Below are positions 8,516-17,011 of a DNA stretch of 64,000 nucleotides, piece by piece (the stretch's first letter is position 1; each line of letters opens with the position of its first letter). The stretch is from Paraburkholderia polaris. Its GTDB lineage: Bacteria > Pseudomonadota > Gammaproteobacteria > Burkholderiales > Burkholderiaceae. The DNA lies in contig NZ_JABBGJ010000035.1 in the NCBI RefSeq assembly GCF_012927345.1, positions 1 to 64,000 on the forward strand. The letters are read 5' to 3'. The translations under genes and the position numbers were made by a program. A model generated the notes under the pieces. It was not told the DNA's origin. It saw nothing but the letters and a program-made list of their open reading frames with translations, and did not search any database.

Positions 8516-10894
8516 TTATCTCACGAGCGCCGGTACTGGAAATGGGAGTGACTGGTGTGCAATTGATGAATTCATGATGCCATCGATATTTTTTGCAAGG
8601 GAAGCTGGGGTATATCGATCTTTCACTTTCTTTTCTGCAGCTAAGCCGACCCGCTCTCTAAGAGCAGGATCCACAACAAGCCTCTCCAGACAGGAAAACC
8701 ATTCCTGTTCGTTCGAAGCTAGATAGCCATCCGCGCCATTTTCAATTACCTCGCAATAATTCTTCGTCGCGGAAACAACAGACGGAATGCCAAAAAAACC
8801 TGCTTCCATCCACTTTATTTCGCTTTTGCAGTCATTAATTATATCGTCATGCAAGACTGCAATGTTTATATCTGCGGCGGACAGGCAGTTGAGGTAGACC
8901 TGGGGGTGTTGCATGATGGCAAGTTGAACCACTTGCTGCTTGTGCCTGGCAAGGAAAGTTTCAGGTAGTTTTAAATGGCCTACCGCTACAAATTTAACGT
9001 TTCGATGTTTTTCCAGCAGGCGATCAATGGCCGGCAATGCTATTTGCGTAAAATCGCTATTATGTGCAAGCGTGCCCGTACCGTAAAAAATACTGACGTA
9101 TTTTTTTTCCCTGGAGTCCTTGGCGATCGGCAAAATATGATCATCTAAAGCATTCCTGTGAAGGAAGCCGCGCTTTGTCCTAACCAAGGCCGTCAACCTC
9201 TGCAGTAGCGGTTCAGTCGACGAGATTGCATAATCGCAACGCGTCGCTGCGGCACGGAAGAGCGCTGTATCTTTTACCAAATTCACGTATGCATGCGGGG
9301 AGACCTGTCCACCATAGCTCTCAATCGGAGGGGGATTGCAGGCATCGATCAACAAATCGTCTATGTCGTAGAAAGTAATTTTCCCGAGTGCGCGCGCATA
9401 TTCGATCATATGGATCGTCTCGATAGCAGCTGGAATCCTATAAAATATAATTAGATCATTATAATTTATAAGATTAATCGCTTCTTTGCTATCAAGATAA
9501 TTCACTGTCTCTACGTCGTAGCTTGCCAGACGGAGTTGTTCCTGTTTTTGAGCGATGCGATACCTATAACACTGCGCAAGACCGAATGATCCGATAATCA
9601 GAACGCGACTTTTATTAATACTCCCTCGGTACGGAGCCGGTGAAAATTTGGTGAAAAGACGGGAGAAAGAGTCTGCAACAAACGAAACAGCATCCTCTGT
9701 TTTCTTCATTAAAGACGCTCGACGCTGGGCTGTTGCCAGGGAATTGAAACTTTGCTCCTTAACTCGCCAAAATTCCGTCAAAACCTCCTGTAGTTTCAGC
9801 GTCAGCATCTCGATATTTGGCTGAAGTTCTGTCGCGCGAATGAGCACTTCGACTGCTTCGCCGAATTGACCGACACTTGTCAACGCCTTCGCCAAATTAA
9901 GTGGTACCCACTGGGAGCGAGTTCCAACCTCAAGCGCAACCTCGTAGTGGGCGATAGCTTGATACTGATTGCCATAATTTAGGGCGATGTTGCCTAAGTG
10001 CTCGTGTGCGGTTGGATTGTCAAAGAACAGGAGGGAGAGTCCATAGAGCTCGATCGCTTTGTTGATGTGACCAGTGCGCTCTTGATGCAGTGCTAGCTGG
10101 ACATAAAAATCGGCACACAGATGGTCCGCATCATGCGGTCGCAATTTCCTGGCCGGTGACTGCTGAACTATTTGGAAAATTGCTAGGAACAGATTGCTGA
10201 AATTCTCATCGGGATTGAGGCGCGCAAGATTTTCCAATTCAAAATCGAATGGTAGGTTGCGAAACTCGATGCCGTAACTTGCTAGCAGTTGATCTAGCGT
10301 TGGGAAAAAGCCCTGGTGCTTCCCATGGTGCAACCAATGCAACATTGCATCGTCGGCTTTGGTAAGTAGCCCAAACTCATCGTACAAGGATAAGTAAAAA
10401 GCGCGGTCGAATCTATACTGACGTCCTTGTCCGGAGCCAGTCTTGAGAAAATGGTACGTTGCGTGAAAGTGGGTCGAGCACTCGGTGGCGACATCTGGAT
10501 TGAGCTTTACATACATCTCAGACGCGAAGTCGTCGGGTAACATCGACGCGATGAGGCCGTCTCGCGACAGGAGTACGTCGAAATTCGGACTCCTTTCCTC
10601 TTGTTTTCCTTCATTTTGCCAATGACGGATCAATCTCGCGTCGCTGAGCGCGCCGAGGTCCTTGTACCAATGCCGATAGAAAGAGAGGTCAAGTTCCGCT
10701 GGGCATGTATTTTCCAGTAGAGTGTTGACTTTCCTCTTCATTAAGAGATTTTTCATGAGCGATGACTGCAGAAGCCTGCGAAAAAAATTCGTGAAGCAAT
10801 AGCCCGAGTGCGCCATATTATCCGGTACCGGGCCGAAGGCGCTCTTGGGAGAATTTAGCATTCTTTGGTGCGTAAAAACGTGTCGTACAGACAA
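8516..10894 (-). CDS. Repeat/TPR-glycosyltransferase fusion protein
   Basis: This 792-residue protein has three parts. Residues about 50-240 contain repeated segments of the type FYRHWYKDLG, YVKLNPDVA and FYLSLYDEFG followed by HWLHHGKHQG-like ends, a pattern seen in the N-termini of polysaccharide glycosyltransferases. Residues about 260-370 are TPR-like (FYVQLALHQERTGHINKAIELY, then HEHLGNIALNYGNQYQAIAHYE). From about 420 onward is a GT-B glycosyltransferase resembling the GT4 group, with SRVLIIGSFGLAQCYRYRI, YDIDDLLID and C-terminal SEIKWMEAGFFGIPSVVSA. It lies between the ABC exporter genes and the GT4 gene in one operon. An internal start at MKNLLMKRKVN (residue 47) is possible. The TPRs may tether it to the export or polymerising machinery, which is inference. 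Confidence 0.83.
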   Translation of the reverse strand: MSVRHVFTHQRMLNSPKSAFGPVPDNMAHSGYCFTNFFRRLLQSSLMKNLLMKRKVNTLLENTCPAELDLSFYRHWYKDLGALSDARLIRHWQNEGKQEERSPNFDVLLSRDGLIASMLPDDFASEMYVKLNPDVATECSTHFHATYHFLKTGSGQGRQYRFDRAFYLSLYDEFGLLTKADDAMLHWLHHGKHQGFFPTLDQLLASYGIEFRNLPFDFELENLARLNPDENFSNLFLAIFQIVQQSPARKLRPHDADHLCADFYVQLALHQERTGHINKAIELYGLSLLFFDNPTAHEHLGNIALNYGNQYQAIAHYEVALEVGTRSQWVPLNLAKALTSVGQFGEAVEVLIRATELQPNIEMLTLKLQEVLTEFWRVKEQSFNSLATAQRRASLMKKTEDAVSFVADSFSRLFTKFSPAPYRGSINKSRVLIIGSFGLAQCYRYRIAQKQEQLRLASYDVETVNYLDSKEAINLINYNDLIIFYRIPAAIETIHMIEYARALGKITFYDIDDLLIDACNPPPIESYGGQVSPHAYVNLVKDTALFRAAATRCDYAISSTEPLLQRLTALVRTKRGFLHRNALDDHILPIAKDSREKKYVSIFYGTGTLAHNSDFTQIALPAIDRLLEKHRNVKFVAVGHLKLPETFLARHKQQVVQLAIMQHPQVYLNCLSAADINIAVLHDDIINDCKSEIKWMEAGFFGIPSVVSATKNYCEVIENGADGYLASNEQEWFSCLERLVVDPALRERVGLAAEKKVKDRYTPASLAKNIDGIMNSSIAHQSLPFPVPALVR

Positions 10895-10933
10895 GCGAAT
10901 CTGTTCAATATTAACGTTATAGGAACTTTCCCA

Positions 10934-11584
10934 TTACAAGGTTCCGTGGTAAAAATTTAGTGCCGCGCTCACTTCGGAAAATTCATGCAATTTACCTGAA
11001 TCCAGTACAGCCGCGCGGTCGCAATACTCGCGTATATAGCCTGCATCGTGGGAAACAATGATCATCGCACGATCCATCCGCTTCTCAAAAAGTTCATGGC
11101 GGCACTTTTCATGAAATCTACTGTCTCCAACGGCAACGATTTCATCGATTAAAAAACAATCAAAATCTACCGCTAGAGATATCGCAAAAGCCAACCTTGC
11201 TCGCATGCCAGAGGAATACTTTTTTACGGGTTCTCGAAGATAATTACCGAGTTCAGAAAACTCTTGTACATAGGGAGTCGCTTGCTCAAAATCGGCCCCG
11301 TACACCCGGCAGATAAAACGCAGGTTGTCCAAACCGGTCAAGCTTCCTTGGAACGCACCACCGAACGCTAGTGGCCACGAAATGCTCATCTTCCGCGTGA
11401 TCTGTCCTTTTGTCGGCAACTCCGCGCCGCTGATAAGGCGGATAAGAGTCGATTTCCCGGCGCCATTTCTGCCAAGGATTCCGATTTTTTCGCCGCGCGG
11501 AATAGTTAGGCTAATCTTGTCCAGAACCGTTCGATGACCTTTTCGCGTGCTATAAATTTTTGTTACATCATTTATGGCTATCAT
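10934..11584 (-). CDS. Capsule ABC exporter ATPase (KpsT/Wzt type)
   Basis: This 216-residue ATPase energises export of finished capsular polysaccharide across the inner membrane. Walker A is GRNGAGKST, the signature region is YSSGMRARLAFA, Walker B is DCFLIDE and the switch His is in IVSHD. The short length, with no C-terminal carbohydrate-binding extension, matches KpsT and BexA rather than the O-antigen Wzt proteins. This implies export of a chain without a length-tagging terminal modification. The start codon overlaps the kpsM stop by 4 bp, indicating translational coupling. In B. pseudomallei the equivalent is wzt2. Confidence 0.93.
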   Translation of the reverse strand: MIAINDVTKIYSTRKGHRTVLDKISLTIPRGEKIGILGRNGAGKSTLIRLISGAELPTKGQITRKMSISWPLAFGGAFQGSLTGLDNLRFICRVYGADFEQATPYVQEFSELGNYLREPVKKYSSGMRARLAFAISLAVDFDCFLIDEIVAVGDSRFHEKCRHELFEKRMDRAMIIVSHDAGYIREYCDRAAVLDSGKLHEFSEVSAALNFYHGTL

Positions 11585-12375
11585 TCTGGCTCCACGCGAC
11601 GCTGGGTTTCTCTTGCGAGTGACAGGCCAATGAGCATGAGTATGCTATTTGCAAAAATGAAATACGCTGGGTTTTCGTGAGTGCGGACCGCATTGCCAAA
11701 GAAGCCGTGGCGGATCATTTCGGCGCCGTGGACCATCGGGAGCCATAGCACGATGTTCTGGACCGATTTCGGCAACCAATCCACCATAAAAACGGCGCCT
11801 GAAAATGGAAACATCAAATAGGTGATGGTGTGCCAGATTCTTTCCACAACTTCAGAGCGCTCCGATACGGCTCCGACTGTAAGGCCGAGCGACATGGCAA
11901 ACCAGCATTGCAGAATCCACCCAATGGACATCGTCAGCAGATCAACGGGAGCCGCCACTAGGCCGACTGCCATAAAGACTAGGACAAGTATGGTCAGTGA
12001 CGCAGTTGCTCCGGCCAATTCAAGGATGAGGCGGGACAGGAACACGTCGATAACCCGCACATTCCGGTGATACATTAAGCTTAGGTTGGGTTCGATAGCC
12101 TTTGAACATCTGTTCCCCGAGTTGCGCCAAACGAGCAGTGACGAGTATCCAGTAACTGCGAATGCTGCAATAGGAAGGTTTGAACCATGTGTAAAATGCC
12201 CGAGCGACCAAACGGTAGTAACTCCCAACGTAAACATCATTGGTTCAACGAACAACCACATAAAGCCGATGTTGTGTCGGCCATAACGCGTAATGATTTC
12301 GCGCATAAGCAGCGCGAAAATGACGCGTTTCTGTATTTGGAGCGATCTCCAAATTGTTGTTGAGGTCTGGTTCAT
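11581..12375 (-). CDS. Capsule ABC exporter permease (KpsM/Wzm type)
   Basis: This 264-residue ABC-2-type membrane protein has about six hydrophobic helices. Landmarks are LLMREIITRYGRHNIGFMWLFVEP at the N-terminus, which is the conserved KpsM/BexB start with the RYG block, and FPFSGAVFMVDWLPKSVQ with PMVHGAEMIRHGFFG near the C-terminus. It forms the inner-membrane channel with KpsT. It sits 4 bp after kpsE and overlaps kpsT by 4 bp. Confidence 0.93.
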   Translation of the reverse strand: MNQTSTTIWRSLQIQKRVIFALLMREIITRYGRHNIGFMWLFVEPMMFTLGVTTVWSLGHFTHGSNLPIAAFAVTGYSSLLVWRNSGNRCSKAIEPNLSLMYHRNVRVIDVFLSRLILELAGATASLTILVLVFMAVGLVAAPVDLLTMSIGWILQCWFAMSLGLTVGAVSERSEVVERIWHTITYLMFPFSGAVFMVDWLPKSVQNIVLWLPMVHGAEMIRHGFFGNAVRTHENPAYFIFANSILMLIGLSLARETQRRVEPE

Positions 12376-12379
12376 CTGA

Positions 12380-13534
12380 CTAGTCTCGATGCTCTTTAAT
12401 ACCGGCGATCAAAATCGTGAGAACACCCCAGGCAACAAGTCCAACTATCAGGGTGGCAAGAATGCCACGCATGCGGCGTGGTTCAACGGCAATATCGGGT
12501 TTTGATGGCTGAACAACGCGTTCGAGGTAAAGTTGCTTACGCTGCGCGTCATTGTGAGCCTGTTCTAGCGAGGCTAAGGCAACAGCCAATTGCTTGTCGG
12601 CGAAATCGCGTTCGAGCGACAAACGCTGGTATTCAGCGGCTTTCTGTGCGAGAGAACGGTCCCCCCCGGCCACCGTGGCGCTTTGAGCGGTAATTTCGCT
12701 TTGAAGCGTAGATATCCGGTTTTCTAGCGCAGAAATTTGCGGGTTGTCCTTGGTCAATAATTTTATTTGATTTAAAGATGTCTTCGATTCCACGAGTTCA
12801 TCTTGAAGTCTGGCTATCTGTTGCAATTGAATTGTCGATTGACGTTCAGGATCAATAACACCTTTTTCGTTTCGATAGGTTGAGAGGGCGAGCGCAGCCG
12901 TCTTCGCCTTGGCTTCTGCAACCTCGACTTCCGCCGATGCGAATTGAATCATGTCTTGCCTGGCGCGCGAATTAAGCTGATTCACCAAGCTTTCGCTCAT
13001 TTCCAGTAATTTCTCGTTAATTCGATATGCATCTGTTGCTGTGAACGCTCGAGTGGAAAGAGTTGTGATCGACGAGGTTGAATCAATTTGAACGCTAACT
13101 TTATTCTGATAATAGCGAAACAGGGCTTCGAAACTTCTGTCAGGCAGAATTCCCGAAAACCGACTGAAAACGTCTACGCGGCTACTTGAGTAAGCATTTT
13201 CAATATCATCGTTCTTTTCCAGGTTTTTTAGTGCGTCCCGGGAAAGAATGAAGTCCTGAACAGTGTAGCTATCGTCTTGGGAGCGCGAAAACCCTGCACT
13301 ACCTAAAATCATCCCAAGTGGGGTGGAAGTCTGCCGATCAGGACTTCGAACCACGAATCGAGACTCGGAAACGTAAACGTCAGACGAAATTATCCCGAAA
13401 TATGAGATTGAAATCGCGGTCGGCAGTACGACGGTGCATAAAAATATGGGGCTAAGTCTTCTAAATTTTGCTATTAATCCTTTCGCCTTAAAATTGCTTC
13501 GTCTGACGGGGCCAGCAAAAACTTGATTTTCCAC
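12380..13534 (-). CDS. Capsule export periplasmic adaptor (KpsE/BexC/CtrB type)
   Basis: This 384-residue polysaccharide co-polymerase-3 protein is anchored by two inner-membrane helices, one near residues 28-50 and one near 355-378. Between them is a large periplasmic region rich in coiled coil (about 185-330). ISSDVYVSESRFVVRSPD after the first helix is the usual family landmark. It connects the KpsMT exporter with the outer-membrane Wza/KpsD protein. It is the first gene of the seven-gene minus-strand operon, so the promoter for that operon should lie upstream in the large divergent region. The B. pseudomallei counterpart is WcbD. Confidence 0.92.
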   Translation of the reverse strand: MENQVFAGPVRRSNFKAKGLIAKFRRLSPIFLCTVVLPTAISISYFGIISSDVYVSESRFVVRSPDRQTSTPLGMILGSAGFSRSQDDSYTVQDFILSRDALKNLEKNDDIENAYSSSRVDVFSRFSGILPDRSFEALFRYYQNKVSVQIDSTSSITTLSTRAFTATDAYRINEKLLEMSESLVNQLNSRARQDMIQFASAEVEVAEAKAKTAALALSTYRNEKGVIDPERQSTIQLQQIARLQDELVESKTSLNQIKLLTKDNPQISALENRISTLQSEITAQSATVAGGDRSLAQKAAEYQRLSLERDFADKQLAVALASLEQAHNDAQRKQLYLERVVQPSKPDIAVEPRRMRGILATLIVGLVAWGVLTILIAGIKEHRD

Positions 13535-15024
13535 GGTTATTCCAGATGAGTTAATTCTTGACTGCCGACTGTGTTCGGTGAATTTTTTCCAGCATCGACT
13601 CTCATGAAGAGCCCGGGGTTCTAACTAAATTTTCTGCTTGACAACTGGCTTGCTTCGTTCTTCGGCTGGGTCGGTGGATTGATTCCGGCGACGCAATCCA
13701 TTGTGAGGGCGCTGCATTGAATGACGTCCTTGAAGAACATGCCTTTGAGCGACATGGCTTTAGCGCGAACATAAGCATGGCCCAATTGTGACGTCGCGTA
13801 GTGTCGAGTGTTGGCTCGCAGCGGATTTTTCATTTGCTGGCAGGCATGTCTCCCAGCGCCCGTGTTGGTCGAACCTTTTATCTCAAACGGCTTCTCGCAA
13901 TCACTTTCATAAGGCCGAGCGCCGCTCTGCGATGGGCAGCTACAAGCATTCGCTTGGGTAGCGATCGTCTCGCGGATGTGCCAGTTGACATTAGCGGTAT
14001 CCGTTAATATTTGCTTGTCAACTGCGAACATCCGCCGGCATAACCTGCGCTGCCATTTTTTGAGGCATGTGCTTGGACTATTCGTTCGCGGGGGGCGAGT
14101 GCTAGCGAGAAAAATCCGCCGTACTTGGCATGCGAACAGGAGAGGCGGCGCGCCGAAAGAGGGAGAAAGCATTCGGTGTTGCAGACGTGGCGGCTTACGA
14201 TTAATTTCGCCGGAGAATATCACACATACAATCAGCGAGGCAGGCCCGCTTGCGCCTCAGTTGAAAGATTCCAAGGATCAGTTACTGAGACACGAAGAGC
14301 GAGGGCTCGTGCTCGTCGGGATCTTATCGCCTACCCACGCATGGGCTGGCAATTTTAGTAGGCTGCGCGCGTCGGTAGCAAGTGATTTGCGCTCGCGTCG
14401 ACGCGTCTGGTGTTGGCGCAGACGCCGAAGCTGTGCATTTGGGCAAGCTGCCAAACGTTTGCGACCGATTGCATCGGTTTGGGACGTGGCAGAAACAGGC
14501 GTTTCATTCTGTGCGCGCAAGTCCCCAAAGAAAATCCAGCGGTATAACTATTGGTTGCCGATTTGCGACTGACTTTATTTTTTGATTGACTAAATTCGAC
14601 ATCTGTTATCGATCTATTTTTTTGCGTTGAAATTGTAGTGTCAATTGATCTTCTTGTCTGGTAAAGCGGACAGCCCTACAGCGGGCTGGTCGCAAAATCA
14701 GGCAACTTACCTCGCCTGCGGCCTTTGTGCGTTTCGCTGCGGCGCGAAGTTGATCGAGTCACTTTGCACGAAATCGCTAGCAGATTTCCATTTCGCTGGC
14801 TGCGGGTTACGGCGCGCGGACCCATCTCGGACTCAGCACACCTCATTTTCGCAACGAGATGTCTGCGTCGCTATTTATGCATCCTTGTAATTCCTGTATT
14901 CTTCCACGTCCTCGCAGCGTCAGCCCATTGCTGCAGGCCTAAGCGTGGATCTTCACGCGGAAGAGGCGAGGGCATTGCTCAGGTTCTGTTGTCAACTACA
15001 AGATTTGCGATTTCCTGCCTCCCG
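13535..15024. other. 1.5 kb divergent intergenic region of the capsule locus
   Basis: This long gap separates the AT-richer kpsE operon from the GC-rich wcbO operon and must hold promoters for both. I recognise no gene. A minus-strand open frame of 200 codons (13621-14223) has eight or more cysteines and a readable segment ending PPTQPKNEASQLSS, but no known family. A plus-strand frame overlaps it. TTGACT at 14586 precedes the wcbO operon but has no convincing -10 box. The B. pseudomallei locus has heptose and other sugar genes on the wcbO side, and these are absent here, so the gap may be a deletion scar. Confidence 0.5.
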
Positions 15025-16233
15025 ATGCGACGTTCCTTTCTCGCCTTGCAAGGCACAGCTTCCCCGTTTTTTTTGCGGTTGGAGTCCGAGTTGGCCAAGC
15101 GTGGCCATGAGGTTCGCCGCGTTAACTTCTGCGGCGGTGATTTTTTATTTACAGGCCACGAACGCGCATGGAACTACACGGGAGAGGTGACGGATCTCTC
15201 GTCCTGGTACGCGAACATACTGTCGAAAAACAGTTTTACGGATATTTTGCTGTTTGGTGACTGTCGTGCTGTTCATAGGCCAATTCATGCGATTGCGCCG
15301 CAGTACGGACTGCGGGTTCACGTTTTCGAGGAGGGCTACGTCCGGCCGCACTGGCTAACGCTGGAGCGTCACGGTGTCAACGGCCGTTCAATGCTCGCGC
15401 GCGACCCCGCTTGGTACTTGGAGCAGCGAAGAAGAACCCCCGCGAGCCCTGCCGGTAGAGCGACTGGATACAACCTCTATGAGCGCGCGTGGCACGACAT
15501 TCGTTATCGTGCTGCAAATGCGATCTATTCTGCTCGGTTCCCACACTATAAAAGTCACCGGCCACATAACGGGTATACGGAATACAAGGCGCTCGCAATG
15601 CGCTTCATGTGCGAGCGTCAATATAATCGCGAGGCGACAGAGGCGATTTCGAAGTTGTTGCTCGGGAACCGGCCGTATTATCTTTTTCCACTACAGCTAA
15701 ATTCGGACTCGCAAATTCAGGTTCATTCACCCTTCAGTGGCGTCTGTGAGGCCATAGATGGGGTCGTTCGGTCGTTCGCTATCCATGCGCCGCCGGATGC
15801 ATTGCTCGTGATAAAGAATCATCCTCTTGACACCGGATTGATCAATTATCGACGCTTTTCGCATAAGCTCGCACGCGAACTCGGCATCGCCGATCGCCTG
15901 CGTTTCATCGACGCCGGCCACCTGCCGACGCTTCTCGACCACGCACGCGGCGCGGTCGTGGTCAACAGCACGGTCGGTTTGTCCGCTTTGCATCACCGGC
16001 GTCCGCTAATCGCCCTCGGCACGGCGATCTACAGCATGCCGGGTCTCACCTGGCAAGGCTCGCTGGACGACTTCTGGCTGCACGGCGAAGAGCCAGACAT
16101 GCCTCTGTACCAGGCGTTCCTCGACTACGTCGTCCACCACACGCAGATCAACGGCGACTTCTATACCCGCACCGGTATCGCAATGGCAACCGCCGGCGCG
16201 GTACAGCGTCTCGAGGCGGCAGCACATGCCTAA
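15025..16233 (+). CDS. wcbO: Capsule polysaccharide biosynthesis/export protein (KpsS/WcbO type)
   Basis: This roughly 402-residue Capsule_synth-family protein is related to KpsS, a beta-Kdo transferase that builds the poly-Kdo linker between lipid anchor and capsule in group 2 capsules. Motifs include SFLALQGTASPFFLRLESELAKRGH at the N-terminus, VNFCGGDFLFTG, FEEGYVRPHWLTLERHGVN and LLDHARGAVVVNSTVGLSALHH. The open frame runs back to 14725, but family members begin at about MRRSFLALQG, so I use the ATG at 15025 even though its Shine-Dalgarno is weak. The end overlaps wcbP by 8 bp. No KpsC partner is present in this window, which is unusual unless it is encoded elsewhere. It opens the wcbOPQRST operon. 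Confidence 0.85.
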   Translation: MRRSFLALQGTASPFFLRLESELAKRGHEVRRVNFCGGDFLFTGHERAWNYTGEVTDLSSWYANILSKNSFTDILLFGDCRAVHRPIHAIAPQYGLRVHVFEEGYVRPHWLTLERHGVNGRSMLARDPAWYLEQRRRTPASPAGRATGYNLYERAWHDIRYRAANAIYSARFPHYKSHRPHNGYTEYKALAMRFMCERQYNREATEAISKLLLGNRPYYLFPLQLNSDSQIQVHSPFSGVCEAIDGVVRSFAIHAPPDALLVIKNHPLDTGLINYRRFSHKLARELGIADRLRFIDAGHLPTLLDHARGAVVVNSTVGLSALHHRRPLIALGTAIYSMPGLTWQGSLDDFWLHGEEPDMPLYQAFLDYVVHHTQINGDFYTRTGIAMATAGAVQRLEAAAHA

Positions 16234-17011
16234 CGCCACCCCGCGCCACATCGTCATCACCGGCGCGAGCGCAGGCATCGGCCGCGCGCTCGCGCTCGCG
16301 TATGCCGCCCCCGGCGTGGTCCTCGGCCTCATCGGCCGCGACGAGAAAAGACTCAAAGATTCAGCCAGTGCCTGCCGCGCAAAAGGCGCAAAGGTAGAAA
16401 CCGGCCAGATCGACGTCCGCGACTCCGCCGCCATGCAATCCTGGCTGCACCAATTCGACGACGCCCACCCCATCGACCTTCTGATCGCCAACGCCGGCGC
16501 GGCCAGCACGCTCGCGTCCGCGCAAGACTGGGAAGAACTCGAACGCACGGCTGCGATCGTCGACACAAACTTCTATGGCGCGATGCACGCGGTGCTTCCT
16601 GTCATCGCCCGCATGCGCTCGCGCCGCAGTGGCCAGATCGCACTGATCAGTTCGATTGCCGCATTGCGCGGCATGGCCATCTCGCCGGCTTACTGCGCGA
16701 GCAAAGCGGCCATCAAAGCCTACGGCGATTCAGTCCGTCCGATCCTGTCGCGCGACGGCGTTCGCATATCGATCGTCTTGCCTGGCTTCGTCAAGACCGC
16801 AATGAGCGACGTATTCCCCGGCGACAAGCCGTTCCTCTGGTCGGCGGACAAAGCTGCGCAGCACATCCAGCGCAAACTGAAAGCAGGGCGCGCCGAAATC
16901 GCCTTCCCCAGTCTGCTCGCTTTCGGCATGCGCCTTCTGACATTAATGCCTGCAGTATTGGCGGACGCGATTCTTGGCGGGCTGTCCTACCTGCCCCGCG
17001 AGGAGCGCTGA
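16226..17011 (+). CDS. wcbP: Short-chain dehydrogenase/reductase WcbP
   Basis: This 261-residue classical SDR has the cofactor loop TGASAGIG (residues 12-19), NAGA at 89-92, the catalytic Ser in ISS (142-143) and YCASK with Y156 and K160. The C-terminal 35 residues are hydrophobic (FGMRLLTLMPAVLADAILGG), suggesting membrane association as in 3-ketosphinganine reductase-type SDRs. In this operon a plausible job is reduction of the ketone made by the oxoamine synthase WcbT, although sugar oxidoreduction is also possible. It overlaps wcbO by 8 bp and abuts wcbQ. Confidence 0.87.
   Translation: MPNATPRHIVITGASAGIGRALALAYAAPGVVLGLIGRDEKRLKDSASACRAKGAKVETGQIDVRDSAAMQSWLHQFDDAHPIDLLIANAGAASTLASAQDWEELERTAAIVDTNFYGAMHAVLPVIARMRSRRSGQIALISSIAALRGMAISPAYCASKAAIKAYGDSVRPILSRDGVRISIVLPGFVKTAMSDVFPGDKPFLWSADKAAQHIQRKLKAGRAEIAFPSLLAFGMRLLTLMPAVLADAILGGLSYLPREER

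Noticed and set aside
13621..14223. 200-codon minus-strand frame in the divergent gap
   Set aside because: No known family, no clear ribosome-binding site, and overlapped by a plus-strand frame of similar length; listed only as part of the gap.
14725..15024. N-terminal extension of the KpsS/WcbO frame
   Set aside because: The extra 100 residues lack similarity to the family; family members start near MRRSFLALQG, so the start was set at 15025.
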